The notes beneath the pieces are model-generated. The model worked only from the letters and a program-made list of their open reading frames with translations, made no database searches and was not told the DNA's origin. Below are positions 60,729 through 64,000 of a stretch of 64,000 nucleotides of DNA, piece by piece; the stretch's first letter is position 1, and every line of letters begins with the position of its first letter. The stretch comes from Streptomyces venezuelae (GTDB taxonomy: Bacteria; Actinomycetota; Actinomycetes; Streptomycetales; Streptomycetaceae): positions 3,906,001-3,970,000 of the forward strand of contig NZ_CP029194.1 of NCBI RefSeq assembly GCF_008642375.1. The letters run 5' to 3'. The position numbers and the translations under genes are program-made.

Positions 60729-60766
60729 TCAAAGACCCCCAACCATGATCGGTTGGGGGTCTTCGA
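60729..60766. terminator. Stem-loop, tRNA-type terminator at the second att site
   Basis: TCAAAGACCCCCAACC (60729-60744) pairs with GGTTGGGGGTCTTCGA (60751-60766) with one mismatch. It is nearly the same as the hairpin at 58459-58500 and again precedes a tRNA 3' fragment. Confidence 0.82.
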
Positions 60767-60776
60767 CGTTCCTACC

Positions 60777-60821
60777 TGGAGCCCCCTGTCGGGTTCGAAC
60801 CGACGACCCCCGCTTTACAAG
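60777..60821 (-). other. tRNA(Thr)-like 3' fragment, probable attachment site 2
   Basis: On the minus strand it reads CTTGTAAAGC (anticodon loop with TGT), GGGGGTC, the T arm GTCGGTTCGAACCCGAC, AGGGGGCT and CCA. No 5' tRNA half with a GCCCCCT acceptor strand is present upstream. It is a second copy of the fragment at 58510-58554, in the same orientation. The 280 bases between this site and the next gene show no gene. Confidence 0.8.
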
Positions 60822-61099
60822 AGAGGGAGGGCGATCACCGGTGTGACCTGCAAACTCGCTGCCTGGGAAACGCCCCGGGCACGCACCGCCGTTGCTCCCG
60901 ATTCCCCGTGGCTCCCCGCCACTTCTGGCACGGAAGTGGCACGGCCGCGTTCTGATCCGCAGCTCTAGCCAGACCGGTCAGCAACGTCCATTCCGAGGGA
61001 CGCTACCGGACTGGGGGGCGGTTGCTGAGGTTTGCGGTACGAGGGCGCGGCACAGCGCCCGTTGTCGGGACGGTCAGCCCTTCGGCCTAAGCTGCGCCT

Positions 61100-61531
61100 A
61101 TGTGGAAGGAAGCCGCTGTCGAAGCCTTGCCCGACGTCGAATTCAGGGCACCCGTCGATGCAGCGGCTCTAGCCGAGGCAGAGCGGCGCCTTGGCCGCGG
61201 CTTGCCAACGCAACTGACCGCTCTACTGATGGAGACAGACGGGATAGTCGGCGGGTATAGGAAGGACGTCGTCTGGTCCCTGGATCGGATTGTGGAGCAG
61301 AACCTGCTGTTCTGGTCCCCCGACACCTTCCCGGGCCTGTACATGCCCTTCGACCCGTTGCTGTTCTTCGGCGACAACGGTGGGGGCGACCAGTTCGCCT
61401 TCGTGCTAACGCCAGAGCGCCCGGATATCTTCGTCTGGGACCACGAGGATGACAGTCGGCTGTGGGCCGCAAACGAGCTGGAGGACTACCTGCACCGTTC
61501 CCTCTCGGGCGGTGGAGACTGGTACCGGTAG
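61100..61531 (+). CDS. SMI1/KNR4 (SUKH) family protein, probable immunity protein
   Basis: The 143-residue protein has the SUKH pattern: a helix start (LAEAERRLGRGLPTQLTALLMETDGIVGGY), LDRIVEQNLLFW, the core strand FDPLLFFGDNGGGDQFAFVL and VWDHEDDSRLWAANELEDYLHRSLSGG. SUKH proteins neutralise toxins of polymorphic secretion systems. No toxin gene is next to it, so it may be an orphan immunity gene carried by the element. The start is ATG 61100. Confidence 0.87.
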   Translation: MWKEAAVEALPDVEFRAPVDAAALAEAERRLGRGLPTQLTALLMETDGIVGGYRKDVVWSLDRIVEQNLLFWSPDTFPGLYMPFDPLLFFGDNGGGDQFAFVLTPERPDIFVWDHEDDSRLWAANELEDYLHRSLSGGGDWYR

Positions 61532-61630
61532 CCACCCTCTATGTCCCTAGTTTGGGCGTTCTTCTGTGGCTCCTCCCCCTCGCTCCCGCCTGATCGGTCA
61601 CGCAAGAGGCACACGTGCCAGGATGCCGGG

Positions 61631-61912
61631 ATGGTGCAATCACATGCCGCGTGGGAGAAGCACGTACGAGGCCTGGCCGAGGCCCTCATTGGTCCCGACT
61701 CGGAGCCTCTGCGCGGGCACGTTCTCGACTTCCTCAGGGCCGGTGAGCACGGACTCGCTATCGAGACACTCGCCGACTGGATCGGGGATCTGGAAGACCC
61801 CACGCTCGTCACGCCTGCCAACCGCGCACGGGTGCTCGATCTGGCCTCGGACTTCCCCGAGGAGACACGGATTCGCGTGAGGCGTGCTCTGGCTGACCCC
61901 GCCGGCCGATGA
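61631..61912 (+). CDS. Small helical protein, MafI-type immunity-like
   Basis: The 93-residue protein starts at ATG 61631 (MVQSHAAWEKHVRGLAEAL), with AGGATGCCGGG just before. It is all-helical and acidic, with AGEHGLAIETLADWIGDLEDPTLVTPANRARVLDLASDF. This pattern, a two-helix pair around LETLADWI, resembles the MafI/CdiI-like immunity family. The link to that family is by pattern only. It lies 100 bases after the SUKH gene, so both may be remnants of a toxin-immunity cassette. Confidence 0.65.
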   Translation: MVQSHAAWEKHVRGLAEALIGPDSEPLRGHVLDFLRAGEHGLAIETLADWIGDLEDPTLVTPANRARVLDLASDFPEETRIRVRRALADPAGR

Positions 61913-61966
61913 CACATGGCCGGTGGAGCTGCCATGAGCTCCCCGCCCCGCCCACCACTCACCCCC

Positions 61967-62118
61967 AACTCCCATCCCGTCTGCCGTCGACCCACACGTA
62001 TGTGGAGCGGACGCGGTGCCGGGCGTCCAGGTGGAGCGCGCCACTGTACGAACGACCTGGACGCCCGGCGCCGTGTCTGCTCGGCTTGCCTGGGTCGATG
62101 GCAGACGGGATGGGAGTT
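61967..62118. repeat. Inverted-repeat-bounded element in the NERD leader (copy B)
   Basis: 28-base arms at 61967-61994 (AACTCCCATCCCGTCTGCCG...) and 62091-62118 pair with one mismatch. Inside is a second, perfect 15-base inverted repeat, GCCGGGCGTCCAGGT (62018-62032) with ACCTGGACGCCCGGC (62055-62069). The inner hairpin is absent from copy A, where only the outer arms remain, with more mismatches. It codes for no protein that I can support. Confidence 0.8.
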
Positions 62119-62636
62119 CCCCGCCTCAGCCCCTTCACGGCCGGCACCCGCGTACGGATCCCCCGCCATCCCGGAGCCTGAGCGCCCCCGCCGGAGGCAT
62201 CGTCTTGGCCCGAGTGTTGTGGCCGTCCCTGGTTCGTCGCCCATCAACCCAAGCTGTCAGGCGTGCGGACGGCGCCCGGGCTGGAGCGGGGCGTAGACAG
62301 GAGCGCAGGCCCGGGCGACGGGCCGCGCGCGCCGCGCCGTGCGCGGCGGGTGCCTTGATGAGGTAGAGAAACCTGTAACAACTCGCTCTGCCCCAGGCGG
62401 TCTTGTCGATACAGGCAACAGCTGCTGGCATAGATGTGGGGACGGCATAGCTGGGGGGCTGATGAGCGATCTCACGGTGAATCCGTGGAAGAGGCACGGC
62501 AAGGATCGGCTCTACGTGAACCTCCCGGACGGAACATCAGTCGCCTGGGCGGATCGAGCGACGAAGACCGTGACGATCAAGGTTCGGCAGTACCAGGATG
62601 AGGCGTTGGTCCTGCTCCGACGTCACCTTGGGGATG
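61971..62636 (+). repeat. Duplicated leader block, copy B
   Basis: About 665 bases homologous to 59253-59877. The block includes the inverted-repeat element, a GC-rich middle, the conserved TTGATGAGGTAGAGAAACCT, and the first 58 codons of the intact NERD gene. The non-coding 490 bases before the gene hold no other gene. Confidence 0.88.
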
Positions 62637-63376
62637 GACTCACCGTTGGCTCCTCTCCTTCGCGCACTCAGGGAGCGGCCCCTGCCCCGCCCCCTCGCCA
62701 TCCTGGCCCCTCAGCCACGAACCACCCGGCCGGACGGCCGGCACCTCTCCCACCCCTCAGCCCAAGTGAGGACCTGGCGAGGAACCGCCCCGGCGCCCGA
62801 CTCCTTGGGACGATCGCCGAGCGAGGCCCGTCAACGGCTCAGCGGCTACGGGCGAAGTTACTGCGGCAGCCCTCGGAATGGGACAACTGGTACGCCGGGC
62901 TTGCGGGAGAGCGGCGGGTAGGTCGGGAGCTGGAACGCCTGTCGCCGCTTGGTTGGCGGATCCTCCACGGCATCGAGAAGAGCAACGGCGGCGACATCGA
63001 CCACTTGCTGATCGGCCCTGGAGGTGTGTTCAGCATCAACACCAAGGCCCACCAGGGCGCCTCGGTCTGGGTCGGCGACGCGATGGCCAAGGTCAATGGT
63101 GGACCGCCCCAGCCCTACGGTGCGGCAAGCAAGGCCGAGGCCGACTACGTGCGAAAGGTGCTGGGCCGGTACTGCGCCTTCGACGTGCCCGTCGAGCCAG
63201 TCCTGGTGTTCGTCGGCGTGGTCTCCCTGCATCGCGCAAATGCGCAGGGCGCCGTTCGCGTCTACCAGGAGCGAGAGGTGGCGGCTCTCGGGCCTCTCAC
63301 CGGCAGGCTCACCTCAGAGCAGGTGGAGAGCGTGTACGCCGCTGCCCGTCACCGGCGCGCCTGGCTCCGAACTTGA
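62462..63376 (+). CDS. NERD-domain nuclease-like protein
   Basis: The 304-residue protein starts at ATG 62462, behind GGGGGG. The N-terminal 60 residues (MSDLTVNPWKRHGKDRLYVN) may be a small beta domain that recurs in such genes. A Pro-rich linker follows (about 65-110). The NERD domain (about 140-260) shows AGERRVGRELERLSPLGWRILHGI, then GGDIDHLLIGPGGVFSINTKAHQG with the catalytic Asp and Lys of a restriction-endonuclease-like (PD-(D/E)xK) fold. Its target is unknown; NERD proteins are tied to DNA processing or defence. It is convergent with, and overlaps by 28 bases, the YdcF-like gene. Confidence 0.85.
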   Translation: MSDLTVNPWKRHGKDRLYVNLPDGTSVAWADRATKTVTIKVRQYQDEALVLLRRHLGDGLTVGSSPSRTQGAAPAPPPRHPGPSATNHPAGRPAPLPPLSPSEDLARNRPGARLLGTIAERGPSTAQRLRAKLLRQPSEWDNWYAGLAGERRVGRELERLSPLGWRILHGIEKSNGGDIDHLLIGPGGVFSINTKAHQGASVWVGDAMAKVNGGPPQPYGAASKAEADYVRKVLGRYCAFDVPVEPVLVFVGVVSLHRANAQGAVRVYQEREVAALGPLTGRLTSEQVESVYAAARHRRAWLRT

Positions 63377-64000
63377 CCTTGCTCGTCCCTCAGGAGGCGG
63401 CTCGCGAAGCCCTGTCGGCAGAGTCGTTCGTACGCGTCGATCACGTCATCCGGCACCTGCTGACTGATCATGAAGCCCTGGTCCGGGTAAATCAGAAGTC
63501 GCTGCAAGGCCCCCACCAGCATGTCGATCACCAGACGAGCGTCACCGACGGAGTCGACGTACTCGTTCAGCGTCATAGGGCTGGAGGCGCTGACAATCTC
63601 CACTTCGGGCCAGAGCTGCCGCGCCGTGGCGTATGCGCGCCGCTCCTCGTACGGCTTGCTGATCAGCAGCACGGAGGACACGTGGATGCCGGCCTCCAGG
63701 AGTAGCTCTCGGGAGAAGCGAATGTTCTCGCCCGTGTTCCGGGCCCGCGGCTCCACAAGCACGGCCGAGCTAGGGACCCCGAGCTCAAGCGCCCGCTCTC
63801 GGTAGTGGACGGCTTCACCGCGGGGCATCCGTTCCCGTGTCGTCGGGCTGGTCGCCCCGGTGAAAACGAGGAGTGGGGCCATGCCGCGCTTGTAGAGGTC
63901 GACTGCGGCGTCGGCTACCCCCAGGTCGTGACTGCCAAGCCCGATCGCCACTGAGCACGGCCGGGGCGTGTGGCCCATCTGGTGGTAGCCCCACAGGCGC
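63349..64000 (-). CDS. YdcF/ElyC-like DUF218 protein, 5' end beyond the window
   Basis: About 216 C-terminal residues are visible. The DUF218 fold starts SVAIGLGSHDLGVADAAVDLYKRGMAPLLVFTGATSP and continues GEAVHYRERALELGVPSSAVLVEPRARNTGENIRFSRELL, then VLLISKPYEERRAYATARQLWPEVEI. ATG 63978 is in frame, but the reading frame stays open to the edge with family-like residues (LWGYHQ), so the true start is outside. YdcF-type proteins bind nucleotide-like ligands; ElyC acts in envelope synthesis. No transmembrane helix is visible. Confidence 0.83.
   Translation of the reverse strand, partial: RLWGYHQMGHTPRPCSVAIGLGSHDLGVADAAVDLYKRGMAPLLVFTGATSPTTRERMPRGEAVHYRERALELGVPSSAVLVEPRARNTGENIRFSRELLLEAGIHVSSVLLISKPYEERRAYATARQLWPEVEIVSASSPMTLNEYVDSVGDARLVIDMLVGALQRLLIYPDQGFMISQQVPDDVIDAYERLCRQGFASRLLRDEQGQVRSQARR

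Noticed and set aside
58510..60821. Complete tRNA genes at the two tRNA-like sites
   Set aside because: The D arm, anticodon 5' strand and acceptor 5' strand (GCCCCCT) are missing at both sites, so no cloverleaf can form.
62339..62461. Upstream in-frame start for the NERD gene at 62339
   Set aside because: ATG 62462 has a GGGGGG ribosome binding site and is the conserved start in both copies. The upstream segment lies in the non-coding duplicated leader.

Overview
The window is a stretch of high-GC (about 70% or more), gene-dense actinobacterial chromosome, almost certainly Streptomyces. The protein families fit: a second GroEL under CIRCE control, a DasR-type nagK-nagA pair, a CdgB-type diguanylate cyclase, an HbpS/SenS/SenR set, and many Sec-secreted proteins. 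GTG and TTG starts are common. From memory the order from murQ through groEL2, csp, thrC, otsA, otsB, nagKA, cdgB, terD and senSR resembles the SCO43xx-SCO42xx core region of S. coelicolor. I could not check this by alignment.

Layout. 1-7.6 kb: the end of an HD-domain gene, a Cmx-like MFS exporter, small conserved genes, the murR-like/murQ pair for MurNAc-6-P recycling, and a secreted alpha/beta peptidase. 7.7-17.7 kb: an aldo/keto reductase with a signal-less solute-binding protein, a large secreted VCBS/FG-GAP protein, a methyltransferase, an SRPBCC protein and two translationally coupled secreted proteins of unknown role. 17.7-23.2 kb: groEL2 with two CIRCE elements, a cold-shock gene, a SAM-I riboswitch driving a threonine-synthase-like gene and a MoaD/ThiS-like sulfur carrier, and a divergent glucosyl-3-phosphoglycerate synthase. 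23.2-37.5 kb: an LPXTG-like surface protein, otsA, an HxlR/imine reductase pair, an M6 protease, otsB, a sugar-binding lipoprotein divergent from nagK-nagA with two DasR-like sites, a PfkB kinase and a CBM-like membrane protein. 37.6-50.7 kb: cdgB with BldD-like and CRP-like sites upstream, a flavin reductase, arfB, terD, a second VCBS protein, an M1 peptidase, and hbpS-like plus senS/senR. 50.7-58.4 kb: oxidoreductases, acetyltransferases, an APH-like kinase, a broken DsbA gene, a DAO-type oxidase and a lipoprotein.

From 58.5 kb to the right edge the character changes to a mosaic accessory region. It starts at a tRNA(Thr)-like 3' fragment with its terminator, and a second such fragment sits at 60.8 kb. 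Neither has a 5' half, so these look like stacked attachment sites of elements whose intact tRNA would lie beyond the right edge. Inside are a copied fragment of the neighbouring oxidase gene, a broken TerD gene, and a block of about 630 bp present twice. Each block ends in the start of a NERD-domain gene: one copy runs into a full NERD gene, the other is fused to the C-terminus of a tyrosine integrase. There are also SUKH-type and MafI-like immunity genes and a YdcF-like gene cut by the window edge.

Functional themes are cell-wall and amino-sugar recycling (murQ, nagK, nagA, sugar-binding lipoprotein, PfkB), trehalose synthesis (otsA, otsB), stress response (groEL2, csp, hbpS/senSR, terD) and developmental signalling (cdgB). 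The least-described candidate system is the SAM-riboswitch-controlled threonine-synthase-like/MoaD-like pair, which may make homocysteine using a protein thiocarboxylate. The duplicated NERD leader block is the second.
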